Positions 50,515 through 58,907 of a stretch of 64,000 nt of DNA are shown here, one piece after another. Source of the stretch: Microcaldota archaeon. Lineage in GTDB: Archaea > Micrarchaeota > Micrarchaeia > Micrarchaeales > Micrarchaeaceae. The stretch covers positions 1 to 64,000 of the forward strand of contig JAKAST010000001.1 of NCBI GenBank assembly GCA_021828155.1, written 5' to 3'. Each line of letters starts with the position of its first letter. Position 1 is the first letter of the stretch. The position numbers and the translations under genes are program-made. The notes beneath the pieces were generated by a model. That model did not search any database, had not been told where the DNA came from, and saw nothing but the letters and a program-made list of their open reading frames with translations.

Positions 50515-51252
50515 CTAGGCCTTTATGAGGTGCGAGCTCTCCCTGAGCCATCTCCTGGCCTCTTTGTAGCCAGGCATGGCTACAGCCACGCTGTCCCAAA
50601 ACCGCTTGGAGTGGCTCCGCACCTTTGTGTGCGCGAGCTCGTGCGCTATGACGTAGTCGAGCACATTCTCTGGCGCGTAGAGCAGCTTAAGGTTAATGCT
50701 TATATCGTTATTCGGCGAGCACGAGCCCCACACTACGGAGTTGTCGCGCACTCTTACACTGCCGAGCACCGAGTTGAAGTGCTTGCTGTTGATTCTGGCT
50801 ATGCGCTCCTTTAGATATGGCAGTGCGGCCCTGGCCACGGTCTTCGCGACCAGCCTTGAAACTATGCGCTCATCGTAATTGTCGGGCGCGTATACGAGCA
50901 CAGAATCGCCGGAGAGCCTTGTCATGTAGCGCCTTGCGCCTTTCATCACCATTATGCTGAGCTGCCTGCCAGCAACGTTTGTCACATTGCCGTCGCGGAA
51001 CTCAAGATTCCTGCCTGCGAGGAACCTGCCGGGGTTCTTCTCTATGGTGCGCTTAATCCTCTTGTACAGGCTCTCGGCTGTTGAGCCTGCCTCGCGCCCC
51101 CTCATCCAGAGCGGCAGCCTTATCACAATAGCGCCGCCTCTCATGCCTGCATGCGCGTTCCTGAGACGTGCCCTCTCAACCCTGACGCATATTACCCTGT
51201 CGCCAACCGCAATTGCATCAAACTCCAACACAACGCCTCTATTAGAAACCAA
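50515..51252 (-). CDS. YgjP/DUF45-type metallopeptidase
   Basis: 245 residues. The zinc site VIAHELAHTKVRSHSKRFW (HExxH plus a downstream His) is that of the YgjP/M48-like group. The N-terminal half holds beta-rich RVERARLRNAHAGMRGG and VIRLPLW. It is soluble. Substrates are unknown. It is divergent from csl4. Confidence 0.82.
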   Translation of the reverse strand: MVSNRGVVLEFDAIAVGDRVICVRVERARLRNAHAGMRGGAIVIRLPLWMRGREAGSTAESLYKRIKRTIEKNPGRFLAGRNLEFRDGNVTNVAGRQLSIMVMKGARRYMTRLSGDSVLVYAPDNYDERIVSRLVAKTVARAALPYLKERIARINSKHFNSVLGSVRVRDNSVVWGSCSPNNDISINLKLLYAPENVLDYVIAHELAHTKVRSHSKRFWDSVAVAMPGYKEARRWLRESSHLIKA

Positions 51253-51324
51253 TAAATTACTTTAGGAGATAATCTTAATGCTTATTATCGTTTTCAGCTC
51301 AGCAGATTTTGGAAGTGATTATAG

Positions 51325-51975
51325 ATGGGAGGCGAAGAGAAGGAGCTAGTCATGCCAGGCGACAGGTTATCCACAGAAGAGGAGTTCCTGCCCGCATCGA
51401 ACACGTATGTAGAATCAGGCAGCATATACTCGCTGGTGCCAGGAGAGCGCACTGTAACGGAAGGCAAGATAGGCGTCAAGAGCCTGGGCAGGGAGATCAC
51501 GAAGTTCAAGAAGTCGATGCTAGTGCTCGGAACTGTTACGGGTGACCTGAAAAGCGTGCTGTTCGTCAAGATCGACAATCTGCCGCTCGGCAACAAGGAC
51601 TACATAGCGATAAAAGATGGAAAGATAGTGCTCTCAGGCAGAGGCGGCCCCAGGCCGAGTTTCCACGACAGACATGGTCCAGGAGGAAGGGAGCGCGAGC
51701 ATGAGCGCGAGGCGCGCCCCGCCGCGCTGGGCGACATACTGCTATCCAGGATACTGTTCGACGACGACGAATCATTTGTGCTTGACCTGAGGGACCCCGA
51801 GCTGGGCGTGGTATTTGCGCAGTGCGAGGAGTGCAACTCGCCGCTCGAGGCGAGGCAGGATGGCACGCTTTATTGCCCGGTATGCAAGCATGTCGAGCAC
51901 AAGAAGGTCAGCAGCCTGTACGGCCGGCATTCGGAGATAGAGAAGGCTCTGGCAGGCAATGCGAGGCTAGCTTAA
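51325..51975 (+). CDS. csl4: Exosome RNA-binding subunit Csl4
   Basis: 216 residues. The N-terminal VMPGDRLSTEEEFLPASNTY is the Csl4 signature; an S1 domain follows, carrying an unusual Pro/Gly/Arg/His/Glu-rich insertion (about residues 108-130), then a zinc ribbon CEECNSPLEA...CPVCKHVEH. It caps the Rrp41-Rrp42 ring encoded at 31-33 kb. RpoL is 14 bases downstream. Confidence 0.92.
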   Translation: MGGEEKELVMPGDRLSTEEEFLPASNTYVESGSIYSLVPGERTVTEGKIGVKSLGREITKFKKSMLVLGTVTGDLKSVLFVKIDNLPLGNKDYIAIKDGKIVLSGRGGPRPSFHDRHGPGGREREHEREARPAALGDILLSRILFDDDESFVLDLRDPELGVVFAQCEECNSPLEARQDGTLYCPVCKHVEHKKVSSLYGRHSEIEKALAGNARLA

Positions 51976-51989
51976 ACGCTGTGATTCAG

Positions 51990-52259
51990 ATGGAGGTCAA
52001 CACTATAAAGAAAGACGGCAAGGAGCTTGTATTGGAGTTCGTAACCAAGGACATGACGATACCTGATCTAATAGCAGGCGAGCTGCTGCAGAACGGGGAT
52101 GTGGCATTCGCGGGCGTTGAGAAGGACCATCCAGAGATCGGCAACCCTAGGCTTGTTATCAGGACTACCAAGAAGAAGCCCGAAGAGGCGCTTGATAAAG
52201 CACTTGAGAATATCGATGAGACCTTTTCCGAAATGAGAAAATCGTTCTCGAAGAAGTAG
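51990..52259 (+). CDS. rpoL: DNA-directed RNA polymerase subunit L (Rpo11)
   Basis: 89 residues. LVLEFVTKDMTIPDLIAGELLQNGDV (in parts) and GNPRLVIRT are typical of Rpo11, which dimerises with Rpo3 to start polymerase assembly. ATG 51990; a GTG at 51981 is in frame. Csl4-RpoL linkage is common in archaea. Confidence 0.93.
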   Translation: MEVNTIKKDGKELVLEFVTKDMTIPDLIAGELLQNGDVAFAGVEKDHPEIGNPRLVIRTTKKKPEEALDKALENIDETFSEMRKSFSKK

Positions 52260-52264
52260 TTTCC

Positions 52265-52828
52265 GTGAAGGGCGGCGTACGCATGCTCGCTCTTGCGAGC
52301 GGACCGATATACGGGCGCAAAAGGAGGCGCACTCTTGTTGTAGGGGTAGTAGGAAGAGCAGGCACTGTAGAGGGCGTGCTCTCCGGCCGCGTTACCATAG
52401 ACGGCGATGATTCATCTGCAACAGCCATAAGCATGTTCAGGAAGTCGCGCTTCAGGGAGCAGATAAGGGCCATAGCCCTGAATGGCATAGCCATCGCCGG
52501 CCTGAACGTGGTCGACGTGAAGCGCATAGAAAAGGCTACGCAAGTGCCAGTGCTGGTGCTGACGCGGTCAAGGCCCAATGTCGGCGAGTTCATGAGGGCG
52601 CTGAGCATATACCAAAGAACCGGGGTCAAGAACTCTGAGAAGAAACGGGCCCTCATCGAGAATACCAACAGGGAGCGCAGATTCGTCAGGATGGATGGCT
52701 TCTACGTGCAGGCCGGCCTCGATGCCACTGAGCTTAAGGGCATACTCCCAACGGCATTCGTGCTACTCAGGCTCGCACACATGATAGCGAGCGGCGTAAG
52801 CATGGGCGTATCGAAAGGCAGGATGTAA
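52265..52828 (+). CDS. DUF99 protein (UPF0215, endonuclease V-like fold)
   Basis: 187 residues from GTG 52265. GVVGRAGTVEGVLSGRVTIDG (in parts) and ALNGIAIAGLNVVDV match DUF99, an RNase H-like family distantly related to endonuclease V. The first strand lacks the usual acidic metal ligand as far as I can judge. Last gene of the csl4 unit, 5 bases after rpoL. Confidence 0.8.
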   Translation: MKGGVRMLALASGPIYGRKRRRTLVVGVVGRAGTVEGVLSGRVTIDGDDSSATAISMFRKSRFREQIRAIALNGIAIAGLNVVDVKRIEKATQVPVLVLTRSRPNVGEFMRALSIYQRTGVKNSEKKRALIENTNRERRFVRMDGFYVQAGLDATELKGILPTAFVLLRLAHMIASGVSMGVSKGRM

Positions 52829-52884
52829 AGCCGCGACGTGCATGGCGCGCACTTGCGGATAAATTTCGACGCCACGACCAGCAG

Positions 52885-52893
52885 CTATAAATA
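52885..52893 (+). promoter_or_regulatory. 16S rRNA promoter (TATA box)
   Basis: ctataaata predicts a start near 52912, giving a leader of about 140 bases. The leader contains the hairpins TCGCTCA/TGAGCGA and AATTCC/GGAATT and the processing-stem arm. Confidence 0.7.
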
Positions 52894-52997
52894 CTTTCCC
52901 ATGAGCAAATACTATCGCTCACTGCTGTTTTTGATGAGCGAGCAAGGGGCATCTAGTATGACCTTTGCCCAGTGAAAATTCCTGCTTGGAATTGGAT

Positions 52998-53010
52998 GCA
53001 GTCTTGAGGA
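52998..53010 (+). other. 16S processing stem, 5' arm
   Basis: GCAGTCTTGAGGA is the exact complement of TCCTCAAGACTGC at 55939-55951, beyond the 16S 3' end. The stem brackets the whole interrupted gene and is the expected site of bulge-helix-bulge cleavage. Confidence 0.75.
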
Positions 53011-54100
53011 GTGCAATAAGGTACCGACAATTGCGATGCGGCTTTCAGCCATCGACTCCAGTCGATGCTGCTGGAGGACACTGCTATCAGATTTCGACAG
53101 CCATGCAAGTCTGCTCGTGAGCTTCACGGGCGGCGTACGGCTCAGTAACGCGTAGTCAACCTAACGCACGGAGGAGCATACCCTCGGGAAACTGAGGTCA
53201 ATTCTCCATGGGCAAGGGCACCTGGAAGGAGCCTTTGCCGAAAGGGGCGCGAATTGCAGCGCTTCCGCCATGCGATGGGACTGCGTCGGATCAGGCAGAT
53301 GGCGGGGTAACGGCCCACCATACCGATAACCCGTAGGGGATATGGGAGTATGAGCCCCGAGAAGGGCACTGAGACAAGGGCCCTAGCGCTACGGCGTGCA
53401 GCAGGCGCGCAAACTCCACAATGCGCGTAAGCGTGATGGGGGGAATCTGAGTGGCTTACTTTGTAAGCCTTTTGCCAAGTATAGCAAGCTTGGCGAATAA
53501 GTGCTGGGCAAGACCGGTGGCAGCCGCCACGGTAATACCGGCAGCACAAGTGGTGTCCACGATTATTGGGCTTAAAGCGCTCGTAGCTGGCCTATGCCGT
53601 CTCACGTGAAATATTGGCGCTCAACGTCAATGCGCGCGCGAGATACCCATAGGCTAGGGAGCGGGTGAGGTCAGGGGTACTTACGGGGGAGGGGTAAAAT
53701 CCTGTAATCCTGTAAGGACCAACGGTGGCGAAGGCGCCTGACTAGAACGCATCCGACAGTGAGGAGCGAAGGCTAGGAGAACGAATCGGATCAGATACCC
53801 GAGTAGCCCTAGCAGTAAATGATGCAGACTCTGGTGTTGCGCGCGTCTTGAACGCGCGCAGTACCGTAGCGTAAGTGTTAAGTCTGCCGCCTGGGGAGTA
53901 CGGCCGCAAGGTTGAAACTTAAAGCAATTGGCGGGGGAGCACACAAGGGGTGGATGCTGCGGTTTAATTGAATCCAACGTCGGAAATATTACCAGAAGCG
54001 ACGGCAGGGTGAAGGCCAGACTGAAGATCTTGCCTGACGAGCCGAGAGGTAGTGCATGGCGACCGTCAGCTCGTGGTGTGAACTGTCCGGTTAAGTCCGG

Positions 54101-54617
54101 TAAGTTGACAGAGTGATGTGATGACACAGAAATTGAGGTTGACCCCAAAGACAAGCTACATGCTTGGTATGTATGTGCAGGGCACTCGTGAACGCATTGG
54201 AGTAACGTCCAAGAGCGAAGAGGTGATTGAGCGCTTCGTGAAGCTCGCGATGGATGAGTTCGGCATAGAGTCGGACCACATCCTTTTCGAGCAGAACGAG
54301 GGCGCGACTACCGCCTTCTTCTACAATTCAAAGCTCAAGAGACGTTTCGACAAGGCGCTGGAAAGGAGAGAGAGGCTCTTCAAGTACAGGAACGAGTACT
54401 CGGGCAATTACATAGCAGGCATGTTCGATGTGAGCGGCGGCAAAGATAGGTTCGGCCTGTATTTTCGCAGGCTGGAGCCCACAGACGCGCTCATATTGGA
54501 GAAGCTTGGAGTACATACGACAGGCAGGGCCCGCGTGCGAGTCACACACGCAGGCGAGCTCATCACGCTTATACGTGAGTACAGCCTCGTAATGTCGAAC
54601 ATCATTCGTTGACCCGG
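54101..54617 (+). other. 16S intron 1 (LAGLIDADG-encoding)
   Basis: About 517 bases inserted near E. coli 1099-1102 (GTCCGG...TAACGAGCG). CCGGTAA occurs at both borders, so the exact cut can shift by 7 bases; GTTGAC is also repeated just inside each border. Nearly all of the intron is one reading frame. Likely spliced by the tRNA-type endonuclease at a bulge-helix-bulge. Confidence 0.88.
54121..54612 (+). CDS. LAGLIDADG family intron protein, catalytic residues lost
   Basis: 163 residues. Two LAGLIDADG-type helices are visible: SYMLGMYVQGT (12-22) and NYIAGMFDVSGG (96-107), the single-chain two-repeat design. At the position of the catalytic Asp, motif 1 has Gly21 and motif 2 Ser105, so DNA cleavage seems lost. 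It may persist as a splicing helper or be decaying. ATG 54121 is preceded by an in-frame GTG. The frame fills the intron and stops 5 bases before its 3' border. Confidence 0.8.
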   Translation: MTQKLRLTPKTSYMLGMYVQGTRERIGVTSKSEEVIERFVKLAMDEFGIESDHILFEQNEGATTAFFYNSKLKRRFDKALERRERLFKYRNEYSGNYIAGMFDVSGGKDRFGLYFRRLEPTDALILEKLGVHTTGRARVRVTHAGELITLIREYSLVMSNIIR

Positions 54618-54890
54618 TAACGAGCGAGACCTTCGCCAACAGTTGCAACCTTGGCAGAGATGCTGGGGGCACTCTGTTGGGACCGCCTCTGTTTAAAGAG
54701 GAGGAAGGAGAAGGCGACGATACGTCAGTATGCTCTGAATCTTCTGGGCTACACGCGGCATACAAAGGTCGGCACAATGAGATGCAACGTCGAAAGGCGA
54801 AGCAAATCCCCTAAAACCGGCCTAAGTTCGGATTGAGGGTTGAAACTCACCCTCATGAAGCTGGAATCCCTAGTAATCGCATGTCACTAA

Positions 54891-55733
54891 ACTGTGACGA
54901 GCCGAAAGGCATATAGTAATCACCGTTAAATACAATAGCGGCGACTATGTGCCACCCAAACCCTTTGCAATCCTCTACGAAGAAGTAATGCAGGCACAGC
55001 GCAAACATCGCGATCTTGAGCCAGATATGCTCGTGGATTGCCCTGAGCACTTGCTTATATTCCGGTTGTCCCTTAGCATGGACCAGCGGAAATTTGCAAG
55101 AAAGCTGGGGGTAAGCCAGGGGACCATATGGGCGATAGAGAACGGATACCGAAAGCACATCAGCGCAAAAGTTGCATCTAAAATGCTTGACCTAATGGCG
55201 GCAGAAAAGATGCAGATTCCCACTGCCAAAATCCTAATGGCAAGGCGATCAGAGATTGCCATAAACGGGAGATTTGATGGGGAATATGCTAAGAGGATGG
55301 CTGATAGAGCGGCTTCAATGGAGATCGGCGTAAAGAGCGCCGTACTACAGAAACCGACAAAACAGGAAGCAGTTTTGCTAGATGAGCTGACTAGGCAAGG
55401 AATGGCCTTCCAGTTCCATGGTATAATCGAGGCCGGTAGGAAATTTGTCGTGGATTTTGTGTTTCCATCGAGCAGGTCTCCAAAGGTGGTTCTCGAAGCG
55501 AAAGATTTGCAGCTAAACTACAGGAAAAGGATGCAAGCAATAGATCTGGCATACAGAGCGCTCAAGATACGCCAAACCTACCCCCGCATCAAGCTAGTTG
55601 CGGTAATCGCCGGTGGTATACAAAATGATGCTTTAACTATACTCAAGGATGAGTATGACAAAGTCCTGCAAAATCCTTCTTCTGTAGAGGTTGCAAATAC
55701 TATAAGGGGTTTGGTCGGTTCGACAGTGTGAAT
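54891..55733 (+). other. 16S intron 2 (HTH-nuclease-encoding)
   Basis: About 843 bases inserted in the loop of helix 43 (near E. coli 1360-1365) between ATGTCACTA and TCGTGCGGTG. Border sequences ACTGT...ACAGT pair at the base of a stem, as expected for bulge-helix-bulge splicing. Borders are good to about 5 bases. Confidence 0.82.
54949..55731 (+). CDS. XRE-type HTH plus PD-(D/E)XK/Vsr-like nuclease, putative homing endonuclease
   Basis: 260 residues from GTG (or 247 from ATG 54988). Residues 34-70 form an XRE-type helix-turn-helix (MDQRKFARKLGVSQGTIWAI). A helical linker follows. Residues 137-222 look like the Vsr/DUF559/EDxHD nuclease fold: Glu140 in the first helix, then VVDFVFP (Asp169) and VVLEAK (Glu183, Lys185), followed by a helix and a hydrophobic strand (IKLVAVIAG). 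No LAGLIDADG motif. It fills intron 2, so a role in intron homing is the natural guess. AT-richer than the exons. Confidence 0.7.
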   Translation: MPPKPFAILYEEVMQAQRKHRDLEPDMLVDCPEHLLIFRLSLSMDQRKFARKLGVSQGTIWAIENGYRKHISAKVASKMLDLMAAEKMQIPTAKILMARRSEIAINGRFDGEYAKRMADRAASMEIGVKSAVLQKPTKQEAVLLDELTRQGMAFQFHGIIEAGRKFVVDFVFPSSRSPKVVLEAKDLQLNYRKRMQAIDLAYRALKIRQTYPRIKLVAVIAGGIQNDALTILKDEYDKVLQNPSSVEVANTIRGLVGSTV

Positions 55734-56000
55734 TCGTGCGGTGAATCTGTCCCCGCTCCTTGCACACACCGCCTACCAAGTCACCCAAGTGGGGTCTTAG
55801 TGAGGCAGCGCGTTTCGCGCTTTCGAACTAAGGTTCCGCGAGGAGGGCTAAGGTATAACAAGGTATCCGTAGGGGAACCTGCGGATAGATCACCTCGAAA
55901 ATATGTGTGCAAAAGCATCCTATCGGTGCCTGCATTAATCCTCAAGACTGCGTTTTTCGCTTCCCAGCGTGAGCGCTGCAAAACCTAACGCAAACGCGCC

Positions 56001-56010
56001 ATATTTATAT
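56001..56010 (+). promoter_or_regulatory. TATA box for the SIMPL-domain gene
   Basis: atatttatat, about 35 bases before the ATG, giving a leader of under 10 bases. The stretch 55898-56000 holds the 16S 3' processing arm and nothing else. Confidence 0.55.
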
Positions 56011-56039
56011 TTCTGATACACCTAGCCAAGAGTGGTTAA

Positions 56040-56762
56040 ATGGCTAAAGTCCAGGAAGGCAGGCAGACGGTTTTCGTTGTAATAGCATTTCTCATCGCCA
56101 TGGTCGCTGTAGTCTACGCGCTGGCTGTGCTCCATCCCGGGTTAGGGATACATGCGAGGACGCACACCATAACTGTCAGTGCTACCGGCTATGCTCCCAC
56201 ATATCCTGGCGAGGCACAGCTATTCCTGCTTGTCAACGGAACGGGCGATACCACTCAGGTTGCAGTGCAAAACCTATCGGCAACAATGTCGTCCCTGAAC
56301 TACACGCTGATGCCCTACATAGGTGCAAACGTCAGCAACATGAAGACAGTGTCCTACACAGTAAGCAAACTCAAGAACAGCACGCTTTACGAGGCCAGTG
56401 AGGGCATTGAAGTTACAGTGCCAGGGATTGCAAACGCTACGCACGCGCTGCTTGGTGTAACTTCGACACCCAATGTCTACGTGAGCAGCGTGCGCGCAGC
56501 ACTGACTACTGCGCAGACATCGACGCTTAGGACTGAGGCCATACAGTTGGCGCTGCAGAACGCCACATTGCAGGCATTGGCTGTGTCAGAGAACATATCA
56601 ATGACAAACGTCAGCATAAGCGGTGTTTACGTATATCCGTTCGCATCGCTGACTGGGTCAGAATTTGCTGCAGGTGCAACCGCCGCTACTGTAAACTCGC
56701 TGTTCTACGGCGGCCTTGCAGGCGTTACGGTAAGCATAAACGCGCAGTTCACATATAGCTGA
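56040..56762 (+). CDS. SIMPL-domain (DUF541) membrane-anchored protein
   Basis: 240 residues: a short basic N-terminus, one membrane helix at about 11-32, then an exported SIMPL domain (THTITVSATGYAPTYPGEAQ, with paired repeats of about 90 residues). Many Asn-x-Ser/Thr sites fit a cell-surface location. SIMPL proteins have no settled enzymatic role. Confidence 0.75.
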   Translation: MAKVQEGRQTVFVVIAFLIAMVAVVYALAVLHPGLGIHARTHTITVSATGYAPTYPGEAQLFLLVNGTGDTTQVAVQNLSATMSSLNYTLMPYIGANVSNMKTVSYTVSKLKNSTLYEASEGIEVTVPGIANATHALLGVTSTPNVYVSSVRAALTTAQTSTLRTEAIQLALQNATLQALAVSENISMTNVSISGVYVYPFASLTGSEFAAGATAATVNSLFYGGLAGVTVSINAQFTYS

Positions 56763-56837
56763 ACGTAACTTCCCATATCGCCATACCGGCGCTCATATTG
56801 CGACCTGAAACGGTCGGCCGCCGCTCTCCACAGAATG

Positions 56838-56845
56838 TTTTTAAA
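56838..56845 (+). promoter_or_regulatory. TATA box for hppA
   Basis: tttttaaa, 45 bases before the pyrophosphatase ATG, with GGGGATAAG as a likely ribosome site. Confidence 0.5.
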
Positions 56846-56889
56846 CCTTCACAGTGAATACCGCCTGTAATTTTTGATTTGGGGATAAG

Positions 56890-58872
56890 ATGAGCTTCTA
56901 CCTATACACCCTAGCAGCAGGAGTAGCTGCGTTGCTGTTCTCCCTGTTTGCGGCGTATTTCACGCTCAAACAGCCGGAGGGCACTGCGAAGATGCGCGAA
57001 ATATCGCTTGCGATACGCGCCGGATCAAAGGCATACCTGAACAGGCAGCTGAAGACCATAGCCGCGTTCGGCGTCATACTCGCTATACTGTTCTACTTCA
57101 TACCGCACGGCGGCGAGATAGACATCGCGTTCGCCACGGGCGCCATCGCATCGTACCTGACGGCCTACATAGGCATGAACGTGGCGGTGCGTGCCAACGT
57201 GCGCACGGCCAAGAGCGCAGAAAGGGGCGTTAAGCACGCTTTCAGCCTTGCCGTGATGGGCGGCTCTGTCACAGGCTTCGCGGCTGTAGGCTTCGGTCTG
57301 ATAAGCATAAGCCTGCTGCTCATCTATCTCACGCTTTCGAAGGTCGCGATACTGATAGGCTTCGGATTCGGCGCCTCGCTGATATCATTGTTTGCAAGGG
57401 TCGGCGGCGGCATATACACGAAGGCTGCAGATGTGGGCGCTGACCTGGTTGGCAAGACGGAGCTCAATCTGCCAGAGGATGACCCGAGGAATCCTGCTGT
57501 AATTGCCGACAATGTCGGCGACAATGTGGGCGACTGCGCGGGCATGAGCGCGGACGTGTTCGAGAGCTACGCCGTTACGCTCGTTGCTGCACTGCTCATA
57601 GCAAACAGCATCAAGGGCGCAACAACCTCGCTATTCTCGTACCCGCTGCTCATTGCTGGAGTAGGGATTGTGGGAAGCCTTCTGGCCATGCTGTTCGTCA
57701 GATCGTTCGCGAAGCCCGTAAGGGCGCTCTATGCTATAATACTGGCAGCAGTTGTCATATCAGGCATTCTGGATTTCGCGCTTACGACAATCATGGGTTT
57801 GCCGCTCACATACTTCGTGTCTGTCGCGGCCGGCCTGGTTATCGCGATACTGATATTCTGGATCACTGACTACTACACCGGCAACGTAAGCAAGCCCGTT
57901 ATTAAGATAGCAACAGCCGCTAAGGGCGGCGCTGGCACAGACGTGATAATGGGCCTCGCGGTGGGGCTCAGGAGCACGTGGATGCCTGTGCTGATAATAG
58001 TGGCCGCGATATTCATCAGCTACTTCGCAGTCAACAGCGTCTACGGCATAGGCATAGCCGCGGTAGGCATGCTCTCTCTCACAGCTACAATACTTACGAT
58101 AGACGCGTTCGGGCCTATAACCGACAATGCAGGCGGCATAGCGGAGATGAGCGGCATGGCGCCCGGTGTACGTAAGATAACGGACCATCTCGACGCGATA
58201 GGCAACACTACAAAAGCTACCACAAAGGGCTTCGCCATAGGCGGCGCGGCGCTTTCTGCCGTGGCACTGTTCGTAGCGTTCGCGAGCGCCGTTGGTCTTA
58301 CATCTATAGACGCGCTCACACCGCTTGTAACAATCGGCATATTCATCGGCGCGCTTCTGCCTTTCATATTCTCCTCGTTCCTCATGGAGGCTGTCGGCCA
58401 CGCGGCCAACCTCATGGTTGAGGAGGTGCGCAGGCAGGTCAAGACAATAAAGGGAATAATGACCGGCAAGGCGAAGCCGGATTACGCCAAAGCAGTAGAC
58501 ATAGCAACTGTCAATGCGCTCAGGGCGCTCATAGTGCCGGAAGTCATAGCTATAGGCACGCCTATAGCCGTGGGGCTTATACTCGGCAAGGCTGCGCTCG
58601 GCGGCCTGATAGTGGGCATGATACCCGCAAGCTTCGTGCTGGCCCTGTTCATGGCTAATGCCGGAGGTGCGATGGACAACGCCAAGAAGTACGTCGAGAG
58701 CGGCAACTTCGGCGGCAAGGGCAGCGATGCCCACAAGGCTGCTGTGGTGGGCGATACTGTGGGCGATCCTCTCAAGGACACGGCCGGGCCATCGCTCAAT
58801 TCGATGATCAAGGTTGTGAGCACAATAAGCATACTGCTCGCGCCGCTGTTCGTCGCATATGCGCTGCTCTGA
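56890..58872 (+). CDS. hppA: Membrane H+-translocating pyrophosphatase, K+-independent type
   Basis: Couples pyrophosphate hydrolysis to proton pumping. 660 residues, about 16 membrane helices. Substrate motifs DVGADLVGK, DNVGDNVGDCAGM and the C-terminal DTVGDPLKDTAGPSLN are intact. The K+ switch reads GNTTKATTKG, with Lys and Thr at the two diagnostic positions, which marks the K+-independent proton pumps. In a small fermentative or acid-living archaeon it would save energy from biosynthetic pyrophosphate. Confidence 0.95.
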   Translation: MSFYLYTLAAGVAALLFSLFAAYFTLKQPEGTAKMREISLAIRAGSKAYLNRQLKTIAAFGVILAILFYFIPHGGEIDIAFATGAIASYLTAYIGMNVAVRANVRTAKSAERGVKHAFSLAVMGGSVTGFAAVGFGLISISLLLIYLTLSKVAILIGFGFGASLISLFARVGGGIYTKAADVGADLVGKTELNLPEDDPRNPAVIADNVGDNVGDCAGMSADVFESYAVTLVAALLIANSIKGATTSLFSYPLLIAGVGIVGSLLAMLFVRSFAKPVRALYAIILAAVVISGILDFALTTIMGLPLTYFVSVAAGLVIAILIFWITDYYTGNVSKPVIKIATAAKGGAGTDVIMGLAVGLRSTWMPVLIIVAAIFISYFAVNSVYGIGIAAVGMLSLTATILTIDAFGPITDNAGGIAEMSGMAPGVRKITDHLDAIGNTTKATTKGFAIGGAALSAVALFVAFASAVGLTSIDALTPLVTIGIFIGALLPFIFSSFLMEAVGHAANLMVEEVRRQVKTIKGIMTGKAKPDYAKAVDIATVNALRALIVPEVIAIGTPIAVGLILGKAALGGLIVGMIPASFVLALFMANAGGAMDNAKKYVESGNFGGKGSDAHKAAVVGDTVGDPLKDTAGPSLNSMIKVVSTISILLAPLFVAYALL

Positions 58873-58881
58873 TTTTCTCTG

Positions 58882-58907
58882 GCCCGGCTGGTGCCGGGCT
58901 TTTTTTC
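58882..58907 (+). terminator. Hairpin and T-run terminator after hppA
   Basis: Perfect 7-bp GC stem GCCCGGC/GCCGGGC with loop TGGT, then eight T. It fills the 35-base gap between convergent hppA and alaS and looks like a bacterial-style intrinsic terminator; T-runs also end archaeal transcripts. Confidence 0.7.

Larger units (their letters stand above)
53056..55897 (+). rRNA. rrs: 16S ribosomal RNA, interrupted by two introns
   Basis: Starts at about CTCCAGTCGATGCTGCTGGAGG (in parts), followed by ACTGCTATCAGATTTCGAC, and ends GATCACCTCG with the anti-Shine-Dalgarno CACCTC intact. Without the introns (54101-54617 and 54891-55733) it is about 1480 bases. Many primer sites differ from the universal sequence: GGATCAGATACCC, AAACTTAAAGCAATTGG, the 530 loop, and both strands of the decoding site in helix 44. 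Changes in helix 44 are compensatory. Unlinked to 23S; no tRNA or 5S follows. 5' end is accurate to a few bases. Confidence 0.95.

Noticed and set aside
54019-54030. 16S target for the second guide of the histone-leader RNA
   Set aside because: Ten of twelve bases can pair, but the mismatch falls on the N+5 base itself.
53056-54100. Open frames in the first 16S exon
   Set aside because: Shadows of rRNA; only the frames inside the introns are supported.
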